A stretch of DNA of 42,172 nucleotides, from assembly GCA_031425695.1 (NCBI GenBank), contig JANPJV010000312.1:1-42172 (forward strand). Reading direction: 5' to 3'. The stretch comes from JANPJV01 sp031425695. Lineage in GTDB: Bacteria > Pseudomonadota > Gammaproteobacteria > Xanthomonadales > SZUA-5. Position 1 is the first letter of the stretch. Every line of letters begins with the position of its first letter. Positions 8,517 to 16,588 of this stretch are shown here, one piece after another. The notes under the pieces were generated by a model, which did no database searches, was not told the DNA's origin, and was given only the letters and a program-made list of their open reading frames with translations. The position numbers and the translations under genes were made by a program.

Positions 8517-8566
8517 TTCGGCGCGGTGGCTGACGCACGCCCGGCGCGCGCGACTACACTTCGCAC

Positions 8567-9730
8567 ATGGATCCCAAAGCCCCAACGCCGCTGCAAACCC
8601 CCTGGAACCCGAGCCCGCTGGCGCCGCTCAACTTGGCGGCGCTGATCACCTGGCTCGCGGTGTTGCTGCAGTCGCTGCGTGTCGACCGGTTGCAGGCGGG
8701 GAATGGATTGGAGTGGAGCGGTGCCCTGGCGCTGTTCGCCGTCGGCGGTCTGTACGTGCTGTCGAATGCCCAGGATGCGAGCCACGCCCGCGGCGAGCTC
8801 CGCCAGCGGGCGCTGGTGATTGCGCAGGCGCTCGCGACACTCATCGCGGCCGCGTGCCTGCGCAATATCGGACCCGCGGTGCTGATGATCATCGTGGCGG
8901 CACAGGTGATTGCGCTATGGCCACGGCGGATTGCGATTTTCGGGCTGGCGCTGGTCAACCTCACCCTGGTGGCGATCTGGGCGCAGTGGGTGCCGCTCAC
9001 CAGTGCGCTGCTCGGCCTGCTGCCGATGATCGGATTCCAGACCTTTGCCGCGCTCACCGTGCACTACGCGGTCAGCGCCGAGCGCGCGCGCGACGAGCTC
9101 GCGGTCACCCATGCCCAACTGCTGGCGACGCAGCAGTTATTGGAGGACAGCGCGCGCAGCGGCGAGCGCCTGCGACTCTCGCGCGAGCTGCACGATGTCG
9201 CCGGCCACAAGCTCACCGCCCTCAAGCTCAACCTGCGCCTGCTGCAGCGCGACCCGGCGCTGGCGGAGCGCGAAGAGGTCAAGGTGTCGGCGACCCTCGC
9301 GGACGAGCTGCTGGCCGATATCCGCGCCGTGGTCAGCGAGCTGCGCAAGCACGACGGCATCGATCTCGCGACCGCCATCCGCACCCTGACGAGCCAGATC
9401 CCAGGCACGCGTTTCGTCGTCGATATCGATCCCGACCTGTGCGTGACCGACCTTACGTTGGCGGAGACTTTGTTGCGCTGCGCCCAGGAAGGCATCACCA
9501 ATGCGCTGCGCCACGCGCGCGCCAGCGAAATTCGGGTCGAATGCCGTAGCCGCGACGGACGCGTCGAGCTCAGCGTTCGCAACGATGGTCCGCCGCTCCT
9601 GCCGGTCGCCTTCGGCAACGGCCTCACCGGCATGCGCGAACGCCTCAGCCTCGCCGGGGGCGAGCTCAGCCTGCGGGCGCGCGAAGGCGGCGGGGCGGAG
9701 TTGCTGGCCGCGGTGCCCGCCCGTGGCTGA
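8567..9730 (+). CDS. Sensor histidine kinase, NarL/DesK type (HisKA_3)
   Basis: This 387-residue protein has a membrane part of about six helices (roughly residues 20-165) with no large extracytoplasmic domain, followed by the cytoplasmic kinase core. The dimerisation and phosphoacceptor motif is SRELHDVAGHKLTALKLNL with the probable phosphorylated His at 209. The ATP-binding domain carries the N-box (EGITNALRHARASEI) and the glycine-rich GNGLTGMRERL. This is the arrangement of DesK-like kinases, which sense membrane state or ligands through their helices. It overlaps the response regulator gene by eight bases, and the two should form one signalling pair. The stimulus cannot be read from the sequence. 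Confidence 0.92.
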   Translation: MDPKAPTPLQTPWNPSPLAPLNLAALITWLAVLLQSLRVDRLQAGNGLEWSGALALFAVGGLYVLSNAQDASHARGELRQRALVIAQALATLIAAACLRNIGPAVLMIIVAAQVIALWPRRIAIFGLALVNLTLVAIWAQWVPLTSALLGLLPMIGFQTFAALTVHYAVSAERARDELAVTHAQLLATQQLLEDSARSGERLRLSRELHDVAGHKLTALKLNLRLLQRDPALAEREEVKVSATLADELLADIRAVVSELRKHDGIDLATAIRTLTSQIPGTRFVVDIDPDLCVTDLTLAETLLRCAQEGITNALRHARASEIRVECRSRDGRVELSVRNDGPPLLPVAFGNGLTGMRERLSLAGGELSLRAREGGGAELLAAVPARG

Positions 9731-10373
9731 GCCCGTGCGCACCACCATTCGAATAGCACTGGTCGATGATCAGGCGCTGGTGCTGAAAGGATTGTCCGCG
9801 CTTCTGCACGGCCTCGATGGCATCGAGATCGCGCTCGAGGCCAGTGATGGCGCCCAGTTGCTCGCAGCCTTGCCGCAGCGTCCGGTGGATGTGATCGTCA
9901 GCGATATCCGCATGCCCGGCATCGGTGGCATCGAGCTCATCGGCGCATTGCGCGAAGCCGGCAATGCGACCCCGGTGATCCTGCTGACGACCTTCGATGA
10001 CTCCAGCCTGATGCTCGCGGCGGTTGCCGCCGGGGCGCAGGGCTTCCTGCTCAAGGACGCCTCGCCCGAAGACCTTTCCGAGGCGATCCAGCGCGTGGCT
10101 TCCGGCGCGACCTTGTTGCAGCCGGTGAGCCTTGGCCCGGTGCGCGCGCAACGCAAGGCCGAGCCGCAGACCGGCGCGAAGATTCATCTGACCGATCGCG
10201 AGATCAGCATCCTCCGCCTGGTTGCCGGTGGCTATTCCAACAAGGAGATCGGCCGCAGCCTGCACCTGTCCGAGGGCACCGTGAAAAACTACATCTCGGA
10301 CCTGCTGGTCAAGCTCGACTGTCGTGATCGCACGCATGCGGTGCTGAAGGCGATCACGCAGCGATTGTTGTAG
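9723..10373 (+). CDS. Response regulator, NarL/FixJ family
   Basis: This 216-residue protein combines a receiver domain and a LuxR-type helix-turn-helix. The receiver shows the acidic pair (ALVDDQALV), the phosphoacceptor Asp in VIVSDIRMPGIGG, the Thr in LLTTFDD and the Lys in GFLLKDASPEDL. The DNA-binding domain follows at about residue 150 (LTDREISILRLVAGGYSNKE) with the recognition region LSEGTVKNYISDLLVKL. The start is probably GTG 9723 inside the end of the kinase gene; GTG 9735 is a possible alternative. It is the cognate partner of the kinase encoded just upstream. The gap of 61 bases to the convergent next gene holds no clear terminator. Confidence 0.93.
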   Translation: MAEPVRTTIRIALVDDQALVLKGLSALLHGLDGIEIALEASDGAQLLAALPQRPVDVIVSDIRMPGIGGIELIGALREAGNATPVILLTTFDDSSLMLAAVAAGAQGFLLKDASPEDLSEAIQRVASGATLLQPVSLGPVRAQRKAEPQTGAKIHLTDREISILRLVAGGYSNKEIGRSLHLSEGTVKNYISDLLVKLDCRDRTHAVLKAITQRLL

Positions 10374-10434
10374 CGATTGATCCATCCAGCGCAGGACCAG
10401 CGCCAGCAGTCCACCCAAACCGGTACCGAATCGC

Positions 10435-11457
10435 TCAGCCGCCCGCCGCCTGCAAGCCCAGCGCGGCAATGGTCGGCACCAGCTTGCCGGTCGCATCCGC
10501 GCTCGTGCTCGAGGCATTGCCCTGGCTCGCACGCTTGGCCACGCCCTGGGCAATCGCCGCGAGACGGAAGAAATTGAAGGCGAGCATGAACGGCCAGTCC
10601 GGGATCTCGGCGCGCCCGCTCAAGTGCGCATAGCGTTCGATCAGCTGCGCTTCGCTCGGCAGTTTTTCCTGCGCGCGATCGATGCCCATCAGCCCGGGAA
10701 TGACCGGATTGCGCGGCAGGCGCAGCGCCATGCAGAAGTAGCCGAGATCCGCCAGCGGTGACCCAAGCGTGGACAGCTCCCAGTCGACGATCGCGCGGAT
10801 GCGCGGCGAGCTCGCGTCGAAGATCAGGTTGTCGATGCGCCAGTCGCCATGCACCAGCGCGACCGTGCCATCGTCCGCCGGCAAATGGCTGGCCAGCCAG
10901 GCCATCAGCTGGTCCATCGCCGGATTGGGATCGAGCTCGCTGGCGCGGTACTGCTCGCTCCAGCGCTTGAGCTGGCGCCCGAAGTAATTGCCGCACTTGC
11001 CATACTCGCTCAAGCCCACGGCGTTGATGTCGACGGCGTGCAGGGCGGCGAGTGCGCGCAGGATTTCGTCGTAGTAGCTGGCGCGCTCGACGGCCGCGAT
11101 CTCCGGCAGCGCCGGGTCCCAGAAAATGCGCCCGGGTACATGGCTCATCAGATAAAACATCGATCCGATCACCGCTTCGTCGGTACACAGGTGCAGCGGC
11201 TGCGCGACCGGCACGCCCGTCCCCGTGAGCGCTTCCAGGACCCGAAACTCGCGATCGACCGCATGTGCGGACGCCAGCAAGGTGCCCGGCGGCTTGCGCC
11301 GCAACACATAGTTGCCGGATGCCGCTTCGATCAAATAGGTCGGATTCGATTGCCCGCCCTTGAACTTGGTCGAGCGCAGCGGACCTGTGAACCCCGGCAA
11401 GGCCGATTCGAGATAGGCACCGAGACGCTCATCGGGCAGCGCGAACTGATCAGGCAT
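10435..11457 (-). CDS. Aminoglycoside phosphotransferase (APH)-like kinase, ACAD10/FadE36-like group
   Basis: This 340-residue protein has the protein-kinase-like APH fold. It shows the N-lobe segment KFKGGQSNPTYLI and the conserved YVLRRKPPGTLL characteristic of the group fused or linked to acyl-CoA dehydrogenases, the Brenner motif HGDWRIDNLIF (His203, Asp205, Asn210) and the metal-binding VDWELSTLGSPLADLGYF (Asp225). In animals the corresponding ACAD10/11 domains phosphorylate 4-hydroxyacyl-CoA, so a role in hydroxy-fatty-acid catabolism is plausible, but no acyl-CoA dehydrogenase gene lies next to it here. The start is ATG 11457 (MPDQFALPDERL). Antibiotic resistance is unlikely given the subfamily. 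Confidence 0.85.
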   Translation of the reverse strand: MPDQFALPDERLGAYLESALPGFTGPLRSTKFKGGQSNPTYLIEAASGNYVLRRKPPGTLLASAHAVDREFRVLEALTGTGVPVAQPLHLCTDEAVIGSMFYLMSHVPGRIFWDPALPEIAAVERASYYDEILRALAALHAVDINAVGLSEYGKCGNYFGRQLKRWSEQYRASELDPNPAMDQLMAWLASHLPADDGTVALVHGDWRIDNLIFDASSPRIRAIVDWELSTLGSPLADLGYFCMALRLPRNPVIPGLMGIDRAQEKLPSEAQLIERYAHLSGRAEIPDWPFMLAFNFFRLAAIAQGVAKRASQGNASSTSADATGKLVPTIAALGLQAAGG

Positions 11458-11514
11458 CGGTCGACTTGGGATTCGGCAGGGCGCTTGATCATATCGGTTC
11501 CCTTGCAAACGAAA

Positions 11515-11773
11515 GCCCCGCGCACCGGCCCCAACATTGCGGCGCGCGGGGCGTTCTCAAAACCACAGAGCGACTCCCCGGGCCGGCTCTGCGGATCTGT
11601 GCATCGCAAGGCGTATGCCAGCGCAACGGCATGCGCAAGCCATTGATTTGATTTCTTTGCGCTATGGTGCGCTGCACAATGAGCGTGCACGCTATTCGGA
11701 TGTGCGCCAGCGCGGCCCACGTAGCGCGGAGTGCGCACAGCGCTCTCCGCGGCTTTCCCGCCACCCGGAGAGC
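11515..11773. other. Hairpin-rich gene-free stretch, unassigned
   Basis: The 367-base gap 11458-11824 has no convincing gene. It contains successive short inverted repeats: GCCCCGCGC with GCGCGGGGC (11515-11552), CAGAGC with GCTCTG (11566-11590), GCGTATGCC with GGCATGCGC (11611-11636, one mismatch) and GCTCTCCG with CGGAGAGC (11742-11773). These could be a structured RNA, terminators, or decayed palindromic elements. No family is recognised. Confidence 0.4.
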
Positions 11774-11824
11774 CGCGCAAAGTCTCTGTGCGACCAGAAT
11801 CAGATCGCGGCGCGGCACTTCGGG

Positions 11825-12289
11825 CTACGCAGACCCGGCAAATCCGAGTTGCCGCCACGCCTCGAATACCACCACCGCCACCGCATTGGACAGGTTCAGG
11901 CTGCGCGACTGCGGGCGCATCGGCAGGCGCAGGAGTTGTTCGGCGAGGAAGCGTTCGCGCACCTGCGCCGGCAGTCCGCGCGTTTCGCAGCCGAACAGAA
12001 GCGCATCGCCCGCCACGAAGCGCGTGTCGTAGACCGATTGCGTACCGGTGGTACTCAGCGCAAAACAGCGCGGATGGTCGAGGCCGGCGAGGCAGTCGGG
12101 GAGATCCGGCCACACCCGGACCCGCGCGTACTCGTGATAGTCGAGGCCGGCGCGGCGCAGGCGCGCATCGTCGAGCGTGAATCCAAGCGGCTCGATCAAG
12201 TGCAGTGATGCACCCGTATTGGCCGCAAGCCGGATGACATTGCCGGTATTCGGCGGGATCTCGGGCTGGTAGAGGATGATGTGCAGCAT
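11825..12289 (-). CDS. trmL: tRNA (cytidine/uridine(34)-2'-O)-methyltransferase
   Basis: TrmL methylates the ribose of the wobble nucleotide of tRNA-Leu isoacceptors using S-adenosylmethionine. The 154-residue product is a minimal SPOUT enzyme. It starts MLHIILYQPEIPPNTGNVIR, the N-terminal signature of the TrmL/CspR subfamily, and has the knot motifs GDALLFGCETRGLP and the C-terminal PMRPQSRSLNLSNAVAVVVF, where the Ser/Asn-rich loop binds the cofactor. I chose ATG 12289 because the family begins there; thirteen additional upstream codons are possible but not conserved. It is divergent from the M1 peptidase gene with a 100-base gap lacking notable features. Confidence 0.95.
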   Translation of the reverse strand: MLHIILYQPEIPPNTGNVIRLAANTGASLHLIEPLGFTLDDARLRRAGLDYHEYARVRVWPDLPDCLAGLDHPRCFALSTTGTQSVYDTRFVAGDALLFGCETRGLPAQVRERFLAEQLLRLPMRPQSRSLNLSNAVAVVVFEAWRQLGFAGSA

Positions 12290-12389
12290 TGAGATGGAAT
12301 TAACGGCACTGTCCGCAAACCTTGCCACATCCTACTCGTCGACACCGCCAGCGGCATACTTCCGCCCCCGATCCTGACCCAAGCCGCTC

Positions 12390-14216
12390 ATGCGTGCATC
12401 GATCGCTTTCCTGGCCCTCTCCATGACGACCGCCGTTGCCGCCGCGCCGGACCCGCATTCCTACGCCAACTTCGACCAGGTGCGGGTGACTGCCGCGCAT
12501 CTCGATCTCGATGTGAGCTTCGAGCGCCGCGAGCTCAAGGGCTTCGTCGAGCTCGACCTCGACCGTATGGATGCGGGGGCGCACCTGGTTCTCGACACGC
12601 GCGATCTCACCATCGACGGCGTGCTCGCGATCGATGCCGACACGGGATATCGCAAGGCCGCGTTCACGCTCGGCACGCACGACCCGATTTTTGGCCGCCC
12701 GCTCACGATCCGCCTGCCTGAAGGCGCGCGGCGGGTGCGCATCAGCTATCACACCTCACCCGACGCCTCCGGCCTGCAATGGCTGGAGCCGGCGCTGACC
12801 GCGGGCAAGAAAAAGCCCTTCCTGTTCAGCCAGTCGCAGGCGATCCACGCGCGCTCCTGGGTGCCGATCCAGGACTCGCCTGCTGTGCGCTTCACCTACA
12901 CCGCGCACATCACGACACCCAAGGGTCTGCTCGCGCGCATGAGCGCGAACAACAACCCGCGCGATGCAGCCGACGGCGATTACCGCTTCATCATGGACCA
13001 GCCGATCCCCAGCTACCTGCTCGCGATTGCGGTCGGCGAGCTCGAGTTTGCGCCGCTCGGGACGCGCGCGGGCGTGTATGCGGAACCTGCGACTCTGGAC
13101 GCGGCCGCGAAGGAGTTCGTCGACACCGAGCGCATGATCGAGATCACCGAGAAGCTTTACGGGCCTTATCGATGGGGCCGCTACGACCTGCTCGTGCTGC
13201 CGCCGTCGTTCCCGTTCGGCGGCATGGAAAATCCACGCCTCACCTTCGTCACCCCGACCATCATCGCCGGCGACCGCAGCCTGGTCGCGTTGATTGCGCA
13301 CGAGCTCGCCCACTCGTGGTCCGGCAATCTCGTCACCAACGCGCGCTGGAATGATTTCTGGCTCAACGAGGGCTTCACCGTCTATGTCGAGAACCGCATC
13401 ATCGAAGCCGCTTTCGGCCCAGCGCGCGCCGACATGGAGCGCGAACTCTCCGAGCATGACCTCGACGCCACGCTGGCGGAGCTGCCAGCTGTCGATCAGC
13501 ACCTGCGACTCGACCTCGTCGGCCGCGATCCGGACGTCGGCGTGAACGATGTCGCCTACGTCAAGGGCATGACCCTGCTGCGCTTCCTCGAACAGCGCAT
13601 CGGCCGCGATGCCTTCGATCCCTTCGTGCGCGCCTGGTTCGATGGTCACGCGTTCGGTACCGCGACGACTGACCAATTCCTGGACTTCCTCGACACCGAG
13701 TTGCTTTCCAAGCATCCGGGCAAGGTCAGCAAGGCGGAGATCGCGCGTTTCGTCGATGGCCCGGGCTATCCCGAAATTGCGCCGCGCACGCGGGCGCAGG
13801 CCTTCGTCGCGATCGATGCGACGCGCAGCGATTGGCTCGCCGGCACGCGCGCCGTCGGCGACATCATCCCGACGGAGTGGAGCACGCAGGAATGGATCCG
13901 TTTCATCAACGGCCTGCCCGAGTCCACGACGCCCGCCCAACTGGTGCAGCTCGACGAGCGCTTCAAGCTGAGCGAGGCGGGCAACAGCGAAGTGGCCTTC
14001 GCCTGGTACATGACCGCGATCGCGCGCGACTACCGCGCGGCCTTCCCGGCGCTCGATGATTTCCTCACCCGCATCGGCCGCCGCAAGTTCGTGCTGCCGT
14101 TGTTCACCGCGCTGATGAAGAATCCGGCGCAACAGGAATTCGCCCGCGCCGCTTACGCCAAGGCCCGGCCCGGCTACCACCCGATCACGCGGGCGAGCGT
14201 GGATGCGGTGATGTAG
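12390..14216 (+). CDS. Exported M1-family zinc metallopeptidase (aminopeptidase, LTA4H-like)
   Basis: This 608-residue protein starts with a signal peptide (MRASIAFLALSMTTAVAAAP) and is therefore probably periplasmic or secreted. The N-terminal beta-sandwich (about 20-200) is followed by the catalytic domain with the exopeptidase motif GGMENP (about 277-282), the zinc site HELAH (304-308) and the third ligand Glu327 in NEGFTVY, exactly 18 residues after HELAH. A probable transition-state Tyr lies in NDVAYVKG. The C-terminal helical domain resembles leukotriene-A4-hydrolase-type members, as in bacterial and yeast homologues that act mainly as aminopeptidases. It likely trims peptides for nutrition. 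It is a single gene; repeat B2 follows directly. Confidence 0.94.
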   Translation: MRASIAFLALSMTTAVAAAPDPHSYANFDQVRVTAAHLDLDVSFERRELKGFVELDLDRMDAGAHLVLDTRDLTIDGVLAIDADTGYRKAAFTLGTHDPIFGRPLTIRLPEGARRVRISYHTSPDASGLQWLEPALTAGKKKPFLFSQSQAIHARSWVPIQDSPAVRFTYTAHITTPKGLLARMSANNNPRDAADGDYRFIMDQPIPSYLLAIAVGELEFAPLGTRAGVYAEPATLDAAAKEFVDTERMIEITEKLYGPYRWGRYDLLVLPPSFPFGGMENPRLTFVTPTIIAGDRSLVALIAHELAHSWSGNLVTNARWNDFWLNEGFTVYVENRIIEAAFGPARADMERELSEHDLDATLAELPAVDQHLRLDLVGRDPDVGVNDVAYVKGMTLLRFLEQRIGRDAFDPFVRAWFDGHAFGTATTDQFLDFLDTELLSKHPGKVSKAEIARFVDGPGYPEIAPRTRAQAFVAIDATRSDWLAGTRAVGDIIPTEWSTQEWIRFINGLPESTTPAQLVQLDERFKLSEAGNSEVAFAWYMTAIARDYRAAFPALDDFLTRIGRRKFVLPLFTALMKNPAQQEFARAAYAKARPGYHPITRASVDAVM

Positions 14217-14229
14217 CGGTACGCTTTCG

Positions 14230-14304
14230 TGGGTTCGGACCTTGTCCGAACGCTTTTCCCCCAGCGCTGGAACAAAAAAGCGTCCGGACAAGGTCCGGAC
14301 CCAC
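14230..14304. repeat. Class 1 palindromic repeat B2 (inverted pair)
   Basis: Left arm GTGGGTTCGGACCTTGTCC, right arm ending AAGGTCCGGACCCAC, with a central CCCCCAGCGCTGGAAC loop. It sits between the M1 peptidase gene and comF. Its right half is the first part of a tandem duplication described at 14251-14494. Confidence 0.85.
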
Positions 14305-14494
14305 GCAAAGCAGGGGAGTCTGCGCATGGGCCGAGGTGACCTGTTCCAGCTTGCGACACGGGTCCTGCTGCCGCCGCTTTTCCCCCAGCTGGAACAAAAA
14401 AGCGTCCGGACGAGGTCCGGACCCACGCAAAGCATGGAGGCGGCACTTGGGTGCAGGTGACCTCATTCAGCTCGCAACGCGCTTCTTGCTGCCG
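14251..14494 (+). repeat. Imperfect tandem duplication (about 122 bases, two copies) covering a repeat arm and the comF 5' end
   Basis: Copy 1 (14251-14374) and copy 2 (14375-14494) align along their whole length. Both contain CGCTTTTCCCCCAGC, GGAACAAAAAAGCGTCCGG, GGTCCGGACCCACGCAAAGC and then a comF-like start. Copy 1 has an ATG (14326) reading MGRGDLFQLATRVLLPP; copy 2 has TTG (14447) reading LGAGDLIQLATRFLLPP and continues into the full gene. Most differences in the coding part are synonymous. Confidence 0.8.
14326..14460 (+). pseudogene. Duplicated remnant of the comF start
   Basis: An ATG with GGGGAG upstream opens a frame whose first 17 residues (MGRGDLFQLATRVLLPP) match the start of comF 121 bases downstream. 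It then runs into repeat sequence (LFPQLEQKSVRTRSGP) and stops at 14458-14460. It appears to be the ancestral comF start, separated from the gene body by the tandem duplication. It may still be translated as a short peptide, but no function is implied. Confidence 0.55.
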
Positions 14495-15157
14495 CCGCGC
14501 TGCGTGCTCTGCGGCGTCGAGGCCGGCATTGCGGATCTCTGTGCTTCATGCGTGGCGCTGCTCGAGGAGAACACGAGCGCCTGTGCGCGCTGCGCGCAGC
14601 CGTTGCCACAACCCGCGCCATTGTGTGGCGCCTGCCTCCGCAAGCTGCCGGCCTTCGATGCGGCCTACGCCGGCTTCGTCTACCAGGAGCCGTTCGCGCA
14701 CTTGGTGCAGAAGCTGAAGTTCAACCAGAGCTTAAGCTGTGCGCGCGCATTGGGAGCGCGCTGGGCGGTTTCGTTTCGCGAGGTCCGCTCTCGTGACACA
14801 CAGGCCTTGCCCGCGGCACTGATCCCGATCCCGCTGCACCGGTCGCGCCTGCGCCAGCGCGGCTACAACCAGGCGCTGGAACTGGCGCGCGAGCTGGAGG
14901 GGCAATTCTCGATCCCCATCCTGCGCGAAGGCTTGATTCGCACCCGCGCCACCGCGCCCATGCCGGGGCTCGATCTCGAAGAGCGGCGGCGCAATTTGCG
15001 AGACGCGTTTGCGGTTGGAGCCGTCGAATTGCCGAAACGCGTCGCGCTCGTGGATGACGTGATGACGACTGGCGCCACCTTGGCCGAGGCAACCAAAACG
15101 CTCAAGCGTGTCGGGGTGGAATGGGTGGAGCTGTGGGTGTTGGCGCGGCGGCCGTGA
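14447..15157 (+). CDS. comF: ComF-family phosphoribosyltransferase-like protein
   Basis: ComF proteins support natural DNA uptake, probably with the PriA helicase and ComFA-like partners, and carry a phosphoribosyltransferase fold. This 236-residue version has the N-terminal zinc finger with paired cysteines (CVLCG, CASC, CARC, CGAC; roughly residues 18-64), the FVYQEPFAHLVQKLKF segment, the LIPIPLHRSRLRQRGYNQAL motif and the PRPP-binding loop VALVDDVMTTGATL near 200. No ATG is available at the conserved start; I infer TTG 14447, which has GGAGG six bases upstream and aligns with an ATG in the upstream duplicated copy. The unusual start probably results from that duplication. Confidence 0.9.
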   Translation: MGAGDLIQLATRFLLPPRCVLCGVEAGIADLCASCVALLEENTSACARCAQPLPQPAPLCGACLRKLPAFDAAYAGFVYQEPFAHLVQKLKFNQSLSCARALGARWAVSFREVRSRDTQALPAALIPIPLHRSRLRQRGYNQALELARELEGQFSIPILREGLIRTRATAPMPGLDLEERRRNLRDAFAVGAVELPKRVALVDDVMTTGATLAEATKTLKRVGVEWVELWVLARRP

Positions 15158-15188
15158 GTGGGGGGACGCGGCGCTGGTCTGGCTGGTG

Positions 15189-15298
15189 GTGGGTCTGCGC
15201 TGCGCGCGGACGCTTTTGCTGAATTGGTCAGAAAAGCGTCCGCGCACACCCAGACCCACCACGAGCAAAAAGCGTCCGCGCACAGCGCAGACCCACCA
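15189..15298. repeat. Class 1 palindromic repeat H (GTGGGTCTGCGC type), three units
   Basis: One forward unit (GTGGGTCTGCGCTGCGCGC, from 15189) is followed by two inverse units ending CAGACCCACCAC (about 15262) and GCGCAGACCCACC (15298). Units end in GGACGCTTTT like the B family. It lies between the convergent comF and DUF971 genes. Confidence 0.8.
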
Positions 15299-15310
15299 TA
15301 AGCGTGCTCT

Positions 15311-15664
15311 TCACCCCTTCCGTTCCACCCCCGCCGCCTTGAGCTCCGCCAGATACCGCTGCCAGAACGCGTCCTGCTGGCTGCCGAGCTCATAGAGGTA
15401 CGTCCACGAGTAGATGCCGGTGCGATGGCCGTCGTCGAAGTCGAGCAGCACTGCGTAGTTGCCGACCGGGTGGATCGCGGCGATGTTGACGTTTTCCTTG
15501 CCGACCTGCAGCACGCGCTGGTCGGGTCCGTGGCCCATGACTTCGGCGGACGGGCTGAAGACGCGCAGGAGCTCGCAGGGCAGGCGAAAGCGCTCGCCAT
15601 TGTCGAACTCGACCTCGAGCACGCGTGAGCCCTGGTGCAGGCGGATATCGGTGGGATGGGGCAT
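15311..15664 (-). CDS. DUF971 protein (gamma-butyrobetaine hydroxylase-like N-terminal domain)
   Basis: This 117-residue protein is a stand-alone DUF971 domain. It shows the family pattern DIRLHQGSRVLEVEFDNGE, LPCELLRVFSPSAEV, and the closing YAVLLDFDDGHRTGIYSWTYLYEL. The domain is found at the N-terminus of eukaryotic gamma-butyrobetaine hydroxylases, where it may bind metal, and as a single-domain protein next to Fe-S or ubiquinone genes in proteobacteria; its function is not firmly known. I place the start at ATG 15664, with AGAG about eight bases upstream; ATG 15670 is a near alternative. It is divergent from the GST gene at 15730 with only 65 bases between. Confidence 0.88.
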   Translation of the reverse strand: MPHPTDIRLHQGSRVLEVEFDNGERFRLPCELLRVFSPSAEVMGHGPDQRVLQVGKENVNIAAIHPVGNYAVLLDFDDGHRTGIYSWTYLYELGSQQDAFWQRYLAELKAAGVERKG

Positions 15665-15729
15665 GTGCATCTCTGCAGTTCGGATACGTGCAGTATCGCG
15701 GATAGCACGGGCACCCCCAGGAGAAACCC

Positions 15730-16422
15730 ATGATCGAGCTGCACTATTGGCCAACGCCGAACGCGCACAAGCTCACGCTGTTCTTGGAAGAGACCGGCCT
15801 GCCGTTCGAGATCCGCCGGGTCAACATTGGCAAGGGCGAGCAGTTCTTTCCAGATTTTCTCAAGATCTCGCCCAACAACCGCATGCCGGCGATCGTCGAC
15901 CACGCGCCGGCCGACGGCGGTGAACCAATTGCGTTGTTCGAATCCGGCGCGATCCTGCTCTATCTCGCTGAGAAGACCGGGCAGTTCATCCCCGCCGACA
16001 TCCGCGGACGCAAGGCCGTGCTCGAGTGGCTGTTCTGGCAGATGGCGGGCCTGGGGCCCATGCTCGGCCAGAACCACCATTTCAGTGTCTATGCGCAGGA
16101 GAAGATTCCGTACGCGATCGAGCGCTACGTGAACGAAACCGCGCGCCTCTACGGCGTGCTCGACCGCCAGCTCGCCGACCGCGAGTTCATCATCGGTGCT
16201 GATTACACGATCGCGGACATGGCCTGCTACCCGTGGATCGTGGGCTGGAAACGCCAGCAGATGCAGCTCACCGACTACCCGAACGTCCACCGCTGGTTCG
16301 ACACGATCCGCGCCCGCCCGGCCACCGTCCGCGCCTACGCCCACGCCGATTTCTACACCCCACCGGCAACGATGACGGATGAGATGCGTTTGCATTTGTT
16401 TGGGCAGCAGCCGAAGACGTAG
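15730..16422 (+). CDS. Glutathione S-transferase, YfcG/YghU-like (Nu class)
   Basis: This 230-residue cytosolic protein has a thioredoxin-like N-terminal domain (1-85) and an all-helical C-terminal domain. The sequence MIELHYWPTPNAHKLTLFLE, the cis-Pro region KISPNNRMPAIVD and the glutathione gamma-glutamyl site LFESGAILLYLAEK match the YfcG/YghU group, whose members have disulfide-bond reductase activity with glutathione and lack the classical Ser/Cys catalytic residue, using a Thr or Asn near residue 10 instead (Thr9 and Asn11 here). The helix LFWQMAGLGPMLGQNHHF is also typical of the group. A role in thiol redox balance is likely. Repeat E1 follows the gene. Confidence 0.92.
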   Translation: MIELHYWPTPNAHKLTLFLEETGLPFEIRRVNIGKGEQFFPDFLKISPNNRMPAIVDHAPADGGEPIALFESGAILLYLAEKTGQFIPADIRGRKAVLEWLFWQMAGLGPMLGQNHHFSVYAQEKIPYAIERYVNETARLYGVLDRQLADREFIIGADYTIADMACYPWIVGWKRQQMQLTDYPNVHRWFDTIRARPATVRAYAHADFYTPPATMTDEMRLHLFGQQPKT

Positions 16423-16456
16423 CTCGAGCACCTCCGTATCTGTGAGTCAGTTTTAT

Positions 16457-16564
16457 TCGACGCAAATGAACGCAAAGGGGTAAAGAAAGGGACGCAAACA
16501 AGCGCTATCAAGAGCTCAGCTGTTTTAGCGTCCCTTTGCCCCCTTTTGCGTTCATTTGCGTCGA
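16457..16564. repeat. Class 2 inverted repeat E1 (ACGCAAATGAACGCAAAG words)
   Basis: The left arm (from 16457, TCGACGCAAATGAACGCAAA) and the right arm (to 16564, TTTGCGTTCATTTGCGTCGA) are almost perfectly complementary over more than 25 bases, with a further AGGGACGC/GCGTCCCT pairing inside. It fills the gap between the GST gene and rluE and reaches to 25 bases before the rluE start. Confidence 0.85.
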
Positions 16565-16588
16565 AATCTTCCATCCCCAAATCCGACG

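Noticed and set aside
10435..11457. Antibiotic (aminoglycoside) resistance kinase
   Set aside because: The YVLRRKPPG and HGDWRIDN pattern belongs to the acyl-CoA dehydrogenase-linked group, not to resistance enzymes.
12756..14435. A 559-codon minus-strand frame across the M1 peptidase gene
   Set aside because: Antisense to a gene with a complete zinc peptidase motif; also begins inside repeats B2/B3.
14863..16431. A 522-codon minus-strand frame across comF, DUF971 and the GST gene
   Set aside because: It crosses three recognisable genes in other frames and contains translated repeat H.
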